Assembly: GCF_009764355.1 (NCBI RefSeq)
Contig: NZ_LNUA01000018.1
Location: forward strand, 1-9,739
Direction: 5' to 3'
Length of the DNA stretch: 9,739 nt
DNA from: Companilactobacillus bobalius
GTDB lineage: Bacteria > Bacillota > Bacilli > Lactobacillales > Lactobacillaceae
Below the pieces are notes generated by a model. The model had not been told where the DNA came from. It did no database searches and saw only the letters and a list, made by a program, of their open reading frames with translations. The stretch's first letter is position 1, and every line of letters begins with the position of its first letter. The position numbers and the translations under genes were made by a program. Positions 1 to 6,432 of the stretch are shown here, one piece after another.

Positions 1-10
1 GCACTAATAG

Positions 11-109
11 AACACCAAAAAGCACACCACTCAACACCAAAAAGCACACCACTCAACACCAAAAAGCACACCACTCAACACCAAAAAGCACACCACTCAA
101 CACCAAAAA
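11..109. repeat. Iterons of the theta replication origin (4 full units plus a partial fifth)
   Basis: Four perfect 22-bp tandem units, each starting AACACCAAAAAGC, lie at 11-32, 33-54, 55-76 and 77-98. A partial fifth starts at 99 and runs into an A-rich tract. They sit directly upstream of a Rep_3 initiator gene. In pUCL287-like plasmids of lactic acid bacteria this is the arrangement of Rep binding sites at the origin. The 22-bp spacing is two helical turns, so bound Rep molecules would line up on one DNA face. The same array reappears at the window end. Confidence 0.93.
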
Positions 110-192
110 AATAAAAATCACTTTACTTTAGTGTTAATTAGTAATAGAGTGTATTTATAAAATAAAATGTATGTTCGAAAGGAAGAAAATTT
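105..192 (+). promoter_or_regulatory. AT-rich origin segment and probable rep promoter
   Basis: The DNA between the last iteron and rep is very AT-rich, as expected for the strand-opening region. A -10-like TATAAA lies at 156-161, with no good -35 box at the usual distance, so the promoter call is tentative. The AAAGGAAG ribosome site at 178-185 is 7 nt before the rep ATG. No clear DnaA box was found. Confidence 0.5.
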
Positions 193-963
193 ATGGTCGA
201 TAAACGCAATATGTTATGGGTCAGTGACCGTAACTTTAATAAAGAAGATTTTAAAGACCAACAATATTTTCAGGTGGCTGAACATAATGACCTAATTACT
301 AAGGCACGTCATGATTTAAATGCCCGTGAATTGAAGATTATGGACTTTGTTGTTTCTAAGATTAAACCTGATGATAAACACTTTAATATCATTCATACGT
401 CAATGTATGAGCTGTCTAATGTCCTTGAATTAAAGCGTAGCGGTCGTACGTACTCGCAACTTGCCCAAAATTTAGAAGACATGCGTGCTAAAAGCCTTCG
501 TATTTATAGTGAGACGGATCGTCGTATTACTCTAACGGGGTGGTTTGAAGTTGTGCATATTTGGGAAAATGGACAACTTCAAATCAAAATCAATGAAGAA
601 TTTGCGCCATTTTTGTTGCAATTAAAAGATAAAGGGCACTACACCCAATACTTACTCGTTGATACCGTTAAACTGAAAAGTAAATATTCTATTTTGTTAT
701 ACAAATTGATCCGTGAAGCTGATAAAGATAACGGTAGTTCAATTGCCATTGTTCAAGGAACGCCTGATGAGTGGAAAGAATGGTTAGGTTCGCCTGAAAG
801 TTACACCTATGGACGTTTAAAAGATAAAATATTAAACCCAGCTATTGCAGAAATTAACCTTGAAATTGATGATATGGACTTATCTTTATTTCAAGCACGC
901 CGTGGTCGTGAGGTAGTTCAAGTCGAAATTCACAATAATTTTATTCGTAACCCACGTTTTTAA
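193..963 (+). CDS. Rep_3 family plasmid replication initiator (RepA/RepB, pUCL287 type)
   Basis: Initiator that binds the adjacent iterons and starts theta replication. The 256 residues fit the Rep_3 (Initiator Replication Protein) family. The first winged-helix half is visible around residues 31-140 (NDLITKARHDLNARELKIMD, then SGRTYSQLAQNLEDMRAKSL). The second half is around 141-250, with the family-typical stretch YTQYLLVDTVKLKSKYSILL followed by YKLIREA at 150-176. The ATG at 193 is chosen because AAAGGAAG lies 7 nt upstream; an in-frame Met at residue 7 lacks its own ribosome site. The protein ends soon after the second winged helix, so it lacks the longer C-terminal tail I recall for some relatives, but nothing suggests a frameshift. 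No parA or second rep gene follows. Control would come from iteron occupancy and possibly Rep binding over its own promoter. Family assignment is very sure; the exact subgroup name is less so. Confidence 0.95.
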   Translation: MVDKRNMLWVSDRNFNKEDFKDQQYFQVAEHNDLITKARHDLNARELKIMDFVVSKIKPDDKHFNIIHTSMYELSNVLELKRSGRTYSQLAQNLEDMRAKSLRIYSETDRRITLTGWFEVVHIWENGQLQIKINEEFAPFLLQLKDKGHYTQYLLVDTVKLKSKYSILLYKLIREADKDNGSSIAIVQGTPDEWKEWLGSPESYTYGRLKDKILNPAIAEINLEIDDMDLSLFQARRGREVVQVEIHNNFIRNPRF

Positions 964-997
964 TATAAGGGGGGAAATGATGTTCATAATAAAAAGA

Positions 998-1034
998 GGG
1001 ATACCGCCCTAGCCTCCACAGCTCACGGTATCCC
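998..1034 (+). promoter_or_regulatory. Perfect 9-bp stem-loop between rep and the small membrane peptide gene
   Basis: GGGATACCG (998-1006) pairs exactly with CGGTATCCC (1026-1034) around a 19-nt loop. No T-tract follows, so it is not a standard terminator. A 10-codon frame (ATG 980, stop 1010-1012, MFIIKRGIPP) behind AAGGGGGG (968-974) runs through the left arm. This is reminiscent of a leader-peptide arrangement, but the arms do not cover the next gene's ribosome site at 1062-1070. The role is unknown. Confidence 0.6.
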
Positions 1035-1077
1035 TAAATTTAGCAAAACAACCAACCATTTGAAAGGAAGTTTCACT

Positions 1078-1206
1078 ATGAAGAATAGTATCACAAAAAT
1101 AAGTCTAGTTGTATCAGTTATCAGTCTGTTGGTAGTGGGTTTTCTTGCGCTACAAATGCATGAACTCACCACAATTACAACGAGTTCACACAAATTTAAC
1201 TTATAA
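1078..1206 (+). CDS. Small single-pass membrane peptide, 42 aa, unknown function
   Basis: Not recognised by family. A strong ribosome site, GAAAGGAAG at 1062-1070, sits 7 nt before the ATG and resembles the one in front of rep, so the frame is probably translated. The peptide has a short basic N-terminus (MKNSITK), a hydrophobic segment at about residues 8-26 (ISLVVSVISLLVVGFLALQ), and a polar Thr/Ser-rich tail ending HKFNL. It would sit in the cytoplasmic membrane with one span. It lies 114 bp downstream of rep, after a stem-loop, and is followed by another imperfect hairpin (1215-1278). Size and topology would fit a type I toxin-like peptide or a regulatory peptide, but it lacks the sequence look of the Fst/Lpt toxins. 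No function is assigned. Confidence 0.6.
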   Translation: MKNSITKISLVVSVISLLVVGFLALQMHELTTITTSSHKFNL

Positions 1207-1214
1207 GTTATGTC

Positions 1215-1278
1215 TTTTGAACCTTGAGTGAGAATGTAGTCGAGTACTAGGCATGAGAATTTTTTGTAGGTTTCAAAA
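1215..1278 (+). other. Imperfect hairpin downstream of the small peptide gene
   Basis: TTTTGAACCT (1215-1224) pairs with AGGTTTCAAAA (1268-1278) apart from one bulged base, enclosing about 43 nt that contain no gene. It could be a weak terminator for the peptide transcript or part of a structured RNA; the sequence alone does not decide. Nothing else was recognised in 1207-1331. Confidence 0.35.
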
Positions 1279-1331
1279 AATATTACCCGTTCTTGACGGA
1301 ATGAACGACTGAAAACCGAAGTTAGTTACAT

Positions 1332-1379
1332 ATTATATGTACGAAGGCATTTCATTTACACAAGATTCTTGACGCTACC
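1332..1379 (+). repeat. 48-bp direct repeat, left copy
   Basis: Positions 1332-1379 are identical to 5242-5289 in the same orientation, from ATTATATGTACG to GACGCTACC, with unrelated sequence on both sides of each copy. The right half (TTTACACAAGATTCTTGACG) resembles, from memory, the terminal inverted repeats of IS256-family elements. The left copy supplies the last eight codons of the GntR gene. It also shares a 15-bp palindrome, TACATATTATATGTA (1327-1341), with its left flank. Confidence 0.92.
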
Positions 1380-2026
1380 ATAGCTAATGAATATTCGACT
1401 AGATTGCCAAAGCGATCAAAACCTCTTCTAACACGATTAAGCGCCAAAGTATCCGACTTACCCAATAACTCCTTGTCATCATCTTTTAGATTAACGGCCT
1501 TGAATTCATCTTTGAAACTAGCCACTTCTTGACCACTCTCTTGGAGTATTTTGTAGAGTGATTTGTGACGCAAATCTTTCAATTCATTTTGAATCGCAAC
1601 ATTTGGAAGATAGTGTTCAAAAATTATGAACGGCTTATCATCCAGTGAATAAAGACGTTTAATATACAAAACCTGTTGCTTACCAGATTCCTCAAAAGGA
1701 GTTCCCTTTGGCGAAACTAATTTGATCTGTAGAATCTTCTTAGTTAAATCACCGTGTTCATCGACAATAGATGAGAATGATCTGGCTTTTGATAATTTAT
1801 TGAACAAGTTGTTGCTAATAACCGTCGTTCCGATTCCACTTTTCTTAACCAAATAACCCTCACTGACTAGTAATTCAACCGCATTACGGACCGTGATTTT
1901 GCTGACATTATACATTTTCTCTAATTCGTTCTCTGTTGGTATAAGGTTTCCTACTTCATACTTACCTGATAAAATATTCTTTTTAATATCACTGGCAATT
2001 CTCTGATATAAACTTCCTGCTATCAT
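1352..2026 (-). CDS. GntR family regulator, HutC/UTRA type, with 3' end replaced by the repeat
   Basis: Cytoplasmic transcription factor, probably a repressor of the divergent acetyltransferase gene. It has an N-terminal winged helix at about residues 5-70, with the GntR hallmark PTENELEKMYNVSKITVRNA followed by a wing GIGTTV. A UTRA effector-binding domain follows at about 80-217 and ends FGNLVEYSLAMV. The start chosen is ATG 2026 (224 aa), because GGAG at 2035-2038 lies 8 nt upstream; the longer ATG at 2047 has no visible ribosome site. Residues 217-224 (VASRILCK) and the stop are encoded by the 48-bp repeat. UTRA proteins usually finish here with an Arg-Gly-Asp-like segment, so the native last few residues seem to have been replaced. 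The effector is unknown; an antibiotic or a sugar phosphate are both possible for this subfamily. Confidence 0.88.
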   Translation of the reverse strand: MIAGSLYQRIASDIKKNILSGKYEVGNLIPTENELEKMYNVSKITVRNAVELLVSEGYLVKKSGIGTTVISNNLFNKLSKARSFSSIVDEHGDLTKKILQIKLVSPKGTPFEESGKQQVLYIKRLYSLDDKPFIIFEHYLPNVAIQNELKDLRHKSLYKILQESGQEVASFKDEFKAVNLKDDDKELLGKSDTLALNRVRRGFDRFGNLVEYSLAMVASRILCK

Positions 2027-2047
2027 TTTATTATCTCCATGGTTCAT

Positions 2048-2129
2048 CTATATTAATTATTATGTATTCTTACATTATAATATATGTAACGGCTGTTAAA
2101 TAACAGCAATTAAATTTAAGGAGCATCTC
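2048..2129. promoter_or_regulatory. Divergent gntR/vat promoter region with two palindromic candidate operators
   Basis: A perfect -10 box, TATAAT (2076-2081), faces the acetyltransferase; the -35 region is weak. It lies inside an inverted repeat, TTACAT (2070-2075) and ATGTAA (2084-2089). Downstream is GCTGTTA-AA-TAACAGC (2092-2107), a 7-bp-arm palindrome in the expected early transcribed region. Both are plausible GntR sites; a repressor on either would block vat transcription. The AAGGAG ribosome site of vat is at 2118-2123, 6 nt before its ATG. Confidence 0.6.
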
Positions 2130-2774
2130 ATGAAATCATACCCCGATCCGAATTCAATCTATCCCAACCCCAATATCAAAGAAATGGTCTACATCAAAAA
2201 TACAATCAAATCCCCAAATATTATCGTGGGCGACTACACGTATTACGATGATAAATCTGAACCAGAGAATTTTGAAAAACACGTCACTCACCATTACGAA
2301 TTCCTAGGTGACAAACTAATAATCGGCAAGTTCTGTTCAATTGCCCAAGGTATCGAATTCATTATGAATGGTGCAAATCACGTGATGAAGGGCATTTCAA
2401 CTTACCCATTTAATATTCAGGGTAACGGTTGGGAAGCCAACACACCTACTCTAGATGACTTACCTCTAAAGGGCGATACGACAGTCGGTAACGACGTATG
2501 GTTTGGTCAAAATGTCACTGTTCTACCCGGTGTTCATATTGGTGATGGTGCCATAATCGGTGCAAACAGTCTTGTAACTAGCAATGTGGAACCATACTCA
2601 ATCGTTGGCGGTAATCCTGCCAAACTAATTAAACAAAGATTCTCTGATGATATGATTAATGAACTAGAAAAGCTGCAATGGTGGAATAAGGATATCGACT
2701 GGATAACTGCCCATATCAAAGAACTTACTGTTAATGAATTATCATTGGATAAGATCAAAGAATGGACAAAATAA
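2130..2774 (+). CDS. vat: Vat family streptogramin A O-acetyltransferase
   Basis: Transfers acetyl from acetyl-CoA to the hydroxyl of group A streptogramins (virginiamycin M, dalfopristin) and so inactivates them in the cytoplasm. The 214 residues belong to the xenobiotic acetyltransferase branch of left-handed beta-helix proteins. They follow Vat proteins, especially Vat(E) and Vat(D), from end to end: IYPNPNIKE, GDYTYYDD, EKHVTHHYEFLGDKLIIGKF, NGANHVMKGISTYPFN, VGNDVWFGQNVTVLPGVHIG and VGGNPAKLI. His84 in NGANH matches the catalytic histidine of the family. Hexapeptide repeats are visible at about 62-75 and 113-165. The length equals that of known Vat enzymes, and AAGGAG sits 6 nt before the ATG. 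The gene is divergent from a GntR regulator and ends at a strong terminator. From memory it is clearly related to Vat(E) but not identical, so no allele letter is given. Confidence 0.93.
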   Translation: MKSYPDPNSIYPNPNIKEMVYIKNTIKSPNIIVGDYTYYDDKSEPENFEKHVTHHYEFLGDKLIIGKFCSIAQGIEFIMNGANHVMKGISTYPFNIQGNGWEANTPTLDDLPLKGDTTVGNDVWFGQNVTVLPGVHIGDGAIIGANSLVTSNVEPYSIVGGNPAKLIKQRFSDDMINELEKLQWWNKDIDWITAHIKELTVNELSLDKIKEWTK

Positions 2775-2783
2775 GTATTTACA

Positions 2784-2823
2784 AAAAAGGTCCTCGCATT
2801 TAATAAAATGCGAGGACCTTTTT
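2784..2823. terminator. Bidirectional intrinsic terminator between vat and the metal ATPase gene
   Basis: An 18-bp perfect stem pairs 2784-2801 with 2806-2823 around a 4-nt loop (AATA). Its core is GGTCCTCGCATTT. An A-tract precedes it and a T-tract follows, so it works for transcripts from both sides. It separates the two convergent genes. Confidence 0.95.
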
Positions 2824-2834
2824 ATAATTATTTA

Positions 2835-4739
2835 TCACTTCAAGAATTGTAATCTAACAGCGTTTAATACCGCTATAACGGTGACACCGACATCGGCAAA
2901 TACTGCTTGCCACATGCCTACGAAACCGAAGGCTCCCAGAATTAAGAACAAAACTTTGATCCCTATGGCAAAACTAATATTCTCCATAACTATTTTTCTA
3001 GTCACCTGAGCAATTTTAATCGTCTTAGAAACCTTGGAAGGTTCGTCACCCATAATAACAATATCGGCCGCTTCAACTGCAGCATCACTACCAAGACCGC
3101 CCATGGCGAACCCGATATCAGCCGTCGTTAATACTGGCGTATCATTGATACCATCACCAATAAAGGCCACTTTTTTATTTTTCTTCTTAGATGTTGCAAG
3201 TAATTTTTCAACAATATTAACCTTATCTTCAGGTAACAAGTCAGTATAGACATTGTCTAACTTAAGCTTATCCGCAATCGATCTACCAACTATGGCATTA
3301 TCACCAGTCAACATGGCACTCTTAATCCCACGTTGATGTAATAATTCAATTGCATCCTGTGCATCTGACTTAGGCTCATCGGCAATCACAATGCTACCCA
3401 TAAACTTACCGTCAACACTGACATAAACAACCGTACCAATTCCATTATCTCTGATGAAATTAATTCCTGACATTGCCTTATCATTACCTACTACAACTTG
3501 TTTGCCATCGACTATAGCCTTCAAACCATGACCAGCATGTTCGTTCGCATCTGTGACCTGATACTGACTCATATCGTCGTTATAAGCTTTGATAATCGAC
3601 TGCGCGATTGGATGCGTAGAATTCTGTTCCGCTGCAGCCGCAATACCTAATAAATCTTGTCTCTTAACTCCAGCTACAGGTTCAATTTTAACAACTTCAA
3701 ATTGCCCCTTTGTCAAAGTACCAGTCTTGTCAAAGGCTACTGTATCAACACTATTCAAGGCTTCAAGATAACTGCTACCCTTTACTAGTACACCTTGTTT
3801 AGATGCTGCTCCAATCCCGCTGAAGAAACTCAGTGGAACTGAGATAACTAGAGCACAAGGACACGAGATAACTAAGAATACCAAGGCACGTGAGATCCAT
3901 TCACCCCAGTTGCCAGTAAACAGTGACGGAATTATTGCTAGTGCAACTGCCATAGCAACTACGATCGGCGTATAGATTTTGGCAAAACGTGTAATGAACT
4001 TCTCTGCCGGAGCCTTTTTATTGCTTGCATTTTGGACCATATCCAATATTTTGGCAACTGTAGAATCACTATATATCTTTGTGACCTTAATCTCCAAAGT
4101 ACCGTTTTGATTGATAGAGCCACTCATGGCGGCATCGTTTTGATAAATACTACGAGGCATCGATTCACCTGTTAAAGCTGATGTATCAACCATCGATTGT
4201 CCAGACACGACCGTCCCATCTAAGGGAATCTTCTCACCAGGTCTAACAATAATAATCTGTCCAACTTGAACTTTAGATGGATCAACTTTCTTAGTACCTG
4301 AAGCCATTTTTATAGTCGCAAAAACTGGTTTAACTTCCAATAATGCTGAAATAGATTTTTTAGAATTATTTGTCGCAATATCTTCAAATAAGTTACCTAC
4401 TTCATAGAAGAACATGACCGCGACAGCTTCCGGATACTCTCCTAAAATCAGAGCACCAACCGTTGCAATTGTCATTAAGAAATTTTCGTCAAAAATTTCA
4501 CCATGAAAAATATTTTTAACTGCTTTTAAGACGATACTTCCGCCAATAACGAAGTAACCCATGAAATAAAGGACGATATTAATCGGTTCACCGAATATTC
4601 CTATGAATCCAGCAATCATAAATACAGCTGAAATAACTAATTTCCATAGTCTGACAGTGGATTCATGATCTAATTTATGTTTTGATTTCGTTTGCTTATT
4701 TTTTACTTGATATTCGGATTGGACATTGTACGATTTCAT
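2835..4739 (-). CDS. cadA: P1B-type heavy-metal efflux ATPase (Zn/Cd/Pb class, CadA/ZntA-like)
   Basis: ATP-driven exporter of divalent soft metals across the cytoplasmic membrane. All core motifs are present, numbered from the chosen start: TGES 190-193 (actuator), CPC 293-295 in the transport helix, phosphorylated Asp337 in DKTGT, His-Pro 376-377 typical of P1B pumps, and GDGIND 528-533. Lys595 in the next-to-last helix and Asp616 in the last match the P1B-2 (Zn/Cd/Pb) signature rather than copper pumps. The ATG at 4739 (634 aa) is chosen because an AGGGAGG ribosome site lies 9 nt before it; longer readings begin upstream of that site. No N-terminal HMA domain (GMxCxxC) is present, and the N-terminus is only a short Lys-rich stretch, so metal sensing at the N-terminus is absent or different. 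It is divergent from an ArsR repressor, a standard metal-resistance pair. Zinc versus cadmium preference cannot be read from the pump itself. Confidence 0.95.
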   Translation of the reverse strand: MKSYNVQSEYQVKNKQTKSKHKLDHESTVRLWKLVISAVFMIAGFIGIFGEPINIVLYFMGYFVIGGSIVLKAVKNIFHGEIFDENFLMTIATVGALILGEYPEAVAVMFFYEVGNLFEDIATNNSKKSISALLEVKPVFATIKMASGTKKVDPSKVQVGQIIIVRPGEKIPLDGTVVSGQSMVDTSALTGESMPRSIYQNDAAMSGSINQNGTLEIKVTKIYSDSTVAKILDMVQNASNKKAPAEKFITRFAKIYTPIVVAMAVALAIIPSLFTGNWGEWISRALVFLVISCPCALVISVPLSFFSGIGAASKQGVLVKGSSYLEALNSVDTVAFDKTGTLTKGQFEVVKIEPVAGVKRQDLLGIAAAAEQNSTHPIAQSIIKAYNDDMSQYQVTDANEHAGHGLKAIVDGKQVVVGNDKAMSGINFIRDNGIGTVVYVSVDGKFMGSIVIADEPKSDAQDAIELLHQRGIKSAMLTGDNAIVGRSIADKLKLDNVYTDLLPEDKVNIVEKLLATSKKKNKKVAFIGDGINDTPVLTTADIGFAMGGLGSDAAVEAADIVIMGDEPSKVSKTIKIAQVTRKIVMENISFAIGIKVLFLILGAFGFVGMWQAVFADVGVTVIAVLNAVRLQFLK

Positions 4740-4781
4740 TAGAAACATCCTCCCTACAATTGTGTAAGTGTTTACATGAAT

Positions 4782-4801
4782 ATATGAGCATTCATTCATA
4801 T
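4782..4801. promoter_or_regulatory. ArsR/SmtB-type operator and divergent promoters of the metal operon
   Basis: ATATGA (4782-4787) and TCATAT (4796-4801) are inverted around 8 bp. The core TGAGCATTCATTCA (4785-4798) resembles the TGA-N-CA...TTCA operators of SmtB/CzrA proteins. TATAAT boxes facing arsR are at 4808-4813 and 4813-4818. A minus-strand promoter for the ATPase can be read as TTGAAT near 4840 and TATATT about 17 bp further on. Repressor bound here could block both genes. Confidence 0.7.
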
Positions 4802-4866
4802 TTCATCTATAATATAATATATCCTACAGGGAAATTCAATGATTTGTAGAAAAAAGGTGAAGTATT

Positions 4867-5226
4867 ATGGTAGAAAAAGATTTTTCAGAACAAGAACATC
4901 AAGCTGCTCTGAATCATTTGAAGGAAAGTATTCCTGCCAATGAAGAATTAGAATCAATGGTCAACATTTTTAAGGCTTTTGGCGATATGACCCGTGTAAA
5001 AATTATCCTGGCATTGTCAAAAACACCCTTGAGTGTTGGCGAAATCGCCGATACTTTGGACATGAGTCAATCATCAATTTCCCATCAACTAAGTCTATTA
5101 CGTCAATTAAATCTTGTTACGAGTGTGCGACACGGTCGAAATATTCATTATCGATTAAGTGATCAACACATAATCACGATTTTTGGACAGACAAAAGATC
5201 ACATTATTGAAGACGAAAACGACTGA
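4867..5226 (+). CDS. ArsR/SmtB family metal-responsive repressor with an alpha-5 zinc site
   Basis: Dimeric winged-helix repressor that releases the operator when metal binds. It has 119 residues, with family motifs [16 protein letters not shown] (35-50) and the recognition helix in [20 protein letters not shown] (55-74). Asp99, His101, His112 and Glu115 have the exact D-x-H-x10-H-x-x-E spacing of the interfacial alpha-5 site used by the zinc sensors SmtB and CzrA. There is no cysteine at all, so the CadC-type Cys4 cadmium/lead site (ELCVCDL) is absent. The expected inducers are therefore Zn(II), perhaps Co(II), with cadmium a poorer one. AAGGTGA (4854-4860) is 6 nt before the ATG. No terminator follows before the repeat and the downstream genes. 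The family is certain; sensing specificity is inferred from residues. Confidence 0.93.
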   Translation: MVEKDFSEQEHQAALNHLKESIPANEELESMVNIFKAFGDMTRVKIILALSKTPLSVGEIADTLDMSQSSISHQLSLLRQLNLVTSVRHGRNIHYRLSDQHIITIFGQTKDHIIEDEND

Positions 5227-5241
5227 TACTACTGACTTCCG

Positions 5242-5289
5242 ATTATATGTACGAAGGCATTTCATTTACACAAGATTCTTGACGCTACC
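5242..5289 (+). repeat. 48-bp direct repeat, right copy
   Basis: Identical to 1332-1379 and in the same orientation. It begins 15 bp after the arsR stop and ends exactly where the truncated frame at 5290 begins. Together the copies delimit the 3.9-kb gntR-vat-cadA-arsR block. Confidence 0.92.
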
Positions 5290-5551
5290 TTTTAATGATT
5301 TACATATTTTAAAACCAGATTGGAAAATTATTAAACGAACTTCCGATAGAGCTATTGTTTTTATGTTATTAAGTGATGAAGAAGAATGGGGCAAAATTCA
5401 TAGAAATTCTAGAACGAAATATAAAAATTTGATTAAAGAAATATCCCCAATTGATTTAACGGAATTAATGAAATCGACTTTGAAAGAGAACGAAAAACAA
5501 TTGCAAAAGCAAATTAATTTTTGGCAACGTAAATTTAGACTTGGGAAGTGA
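5290..5551 (+). pseudogene. C-terminal remnant of an unrecognised gene, cut by the repeat
   Basis: About 86 codons in an open frame run from the repeat edge to TGA at 5549-5551. The frame stays open upstream through the repeat into arsR, but that part is only a shadow, and no ribosome site or start sits at the edge, so a 5' part has been lost. The fragment is charged and helical-looking: [20 protein letters not shown], then [15 protein letters not shown], then a Lys/Glu/Gln-rich end finishing [13 protein letters not shown] do not recognise a family. Its stop overlaps the GTG at 5548 and lies 8 nt before the adenylyltransferase ATG. The two genes were thus probably one operon, and translation of this fragment could still couple to the next gene. 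Base composition is AT-rich like the adenylyltransferase and unlike the repeat-bounded block. Confidence 0.6.
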
Positions 5552-5559
5552 AAAAAACA

Positions 5560-6408
5560 ATGAGAACTGAAAAAGAGATTTTAAATTTAGTTTCTGAATT
5601 TGCTTATCAACGAAGCAATGTAAAAATTATTACTCTCGAGGGTTCAAGAACTAATGAAAATATAAAAAAAGATAAGTTTCAAGATTATGATTTTTCGTTT
5701 TTCGTATCAGATATTGAGTGTTTCATACATGAAGAGAGTTGGTTAAGTTTATTTGGAGAATTATTGTTCATACAGAAACCAGAAGATATGGAATTATTCC
5801 CTCCTGATTTAGATTATGGTTATAGTTATATAATGTACTTTAAAGATGGCATAAAAATGGATATTACATTAATTAATTTAAAAGATTTAAATCGTTACTT
5901 TAATGACTCTGATGGTCTTGTAAAAATTTTAGTTGATAAAGATAATTTAGTGACTCAAGAAATTGTTCCAGATGACTCAAATTATTGGTTAAAAAAACCA
6001 ACAGAACGAGAATTTCATGATTGCTGCAATGAGTTTTGGAGTGTTTCAACGTATGTAGCAAAGGGCGTTTTTAGAAGAGAAATATTATTTGCTTTAGATC
6101 ATTTCAATAATATTTTACGTCCTGAATTATTAAGAATGATGTCTTGGTATATTGGTTTTAATAAGGGTTTTGATTTTAGTTTGGGAAAGAATTATAAGTT
6201 TATAAACAAATATTTAACTGATAAAGAATTCAATATGTTTTTAGCTACTTTTGAGATGAATGGATATAAAAAGACATACCAATCTTTTAAGCTCTGTTGT
6301 GAATTATTTAAATATTATTCAAATAAAGTAAGTTGTTTAGGAAATTATAACTATCCACATTACGAAAAAAATATCGAGAATTTTATTCGTAATAATTATG
6401 AAAATTAA
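5560..6408 (+). CDS. aadE: ANT(6) family aminoglycoside 6-adenylyltransferase (streptomycin resistance)
   Basis: Transfers AMP from ATP to the 6-hydroxyl of streptomycin, inactivating it in the cytoplasm. It follows ANT(6)/AadE/AadK closely: MRTEKEILNL, the nucleotidyltransferase motif LEGSRTN (26-32), the metal-binding pair Asp42/Asp44 in FQDYDFSFFV, the third acidic position Asp101 in KMDITLI, QKPEDMELFPP, DGLVKILVDKDN, REFHDCCNEFWSVSTYVAKG and LLRMMSW. ATG 5560 gives 282 residues, near AadK and ANT(6)-Ib length. The frame also opens at GTG 5548, but GGGAAG (5543-5548) overlaps that codon and lies 11 nt before the ATG, and family members start MRxE. No promoter of its own is evident; it follows the truncated frame directly. 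It seems intact. Subgroup within ANT(6) is not assigned, so the symbol is for the family. Confidence 0.92.
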   Translation: MRTEKEILNLVSEFAYQRSNVKIITLEGSRTNENIKKDKFQDYDFSFFVSDIECFIHEESWLSLFGELLFIQKPEDMELFPPDLDYGYSYIMYFKDGIKMDITLINLKDLNRYFNDSDGLVKILVDKDNLVTQEIVPDDSNYWLKKPTEREFHDCCNEFWSVSTYVAKGVFRREILFALDHFNNILRPELLRMMSWYIGFNKGFDFSLGKNYKFINKYLTDKEFNMFLATFEMNGYKKTYQSFKLCCELFKYYSNKVSCLGNYNYPHYEKNIENFIRNNYEN

Positions 6409-6432
6409 TTTTATTAGCAACCACATTTTTGG

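Noticed and set aside
11..109. Short tandem repeats as a possible CRISPR array
   Set aside because: Units abut with no spacers and lie before a rep gene, so they are iterons.
1078..1206. Fst/Lpt-type toxin
   Set aside because: Size and membrane span fit, but the sequence lacks the family's characteristic residues and charged tail; no antisense partner could be shown.
1327..1341. Palindrome at the left repeat edge as a Xer/dif-like site
   Set aside because: One half loosely recalls the Firmicutes XerD half-site with a one-base gap, but the other half does not fit and the palindrome is not kept in the right copy.
3034..3771. Plus-strand frames inside the ATPase gene
   Set aside because: Antisense shadows of a strongly supported gene.
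5548..5562. GTG 5548 as start of the adenylyltransferase
   Set aside because: The ribosome site would overlap the start codon, and family proteins begin at the following Met-Arg.
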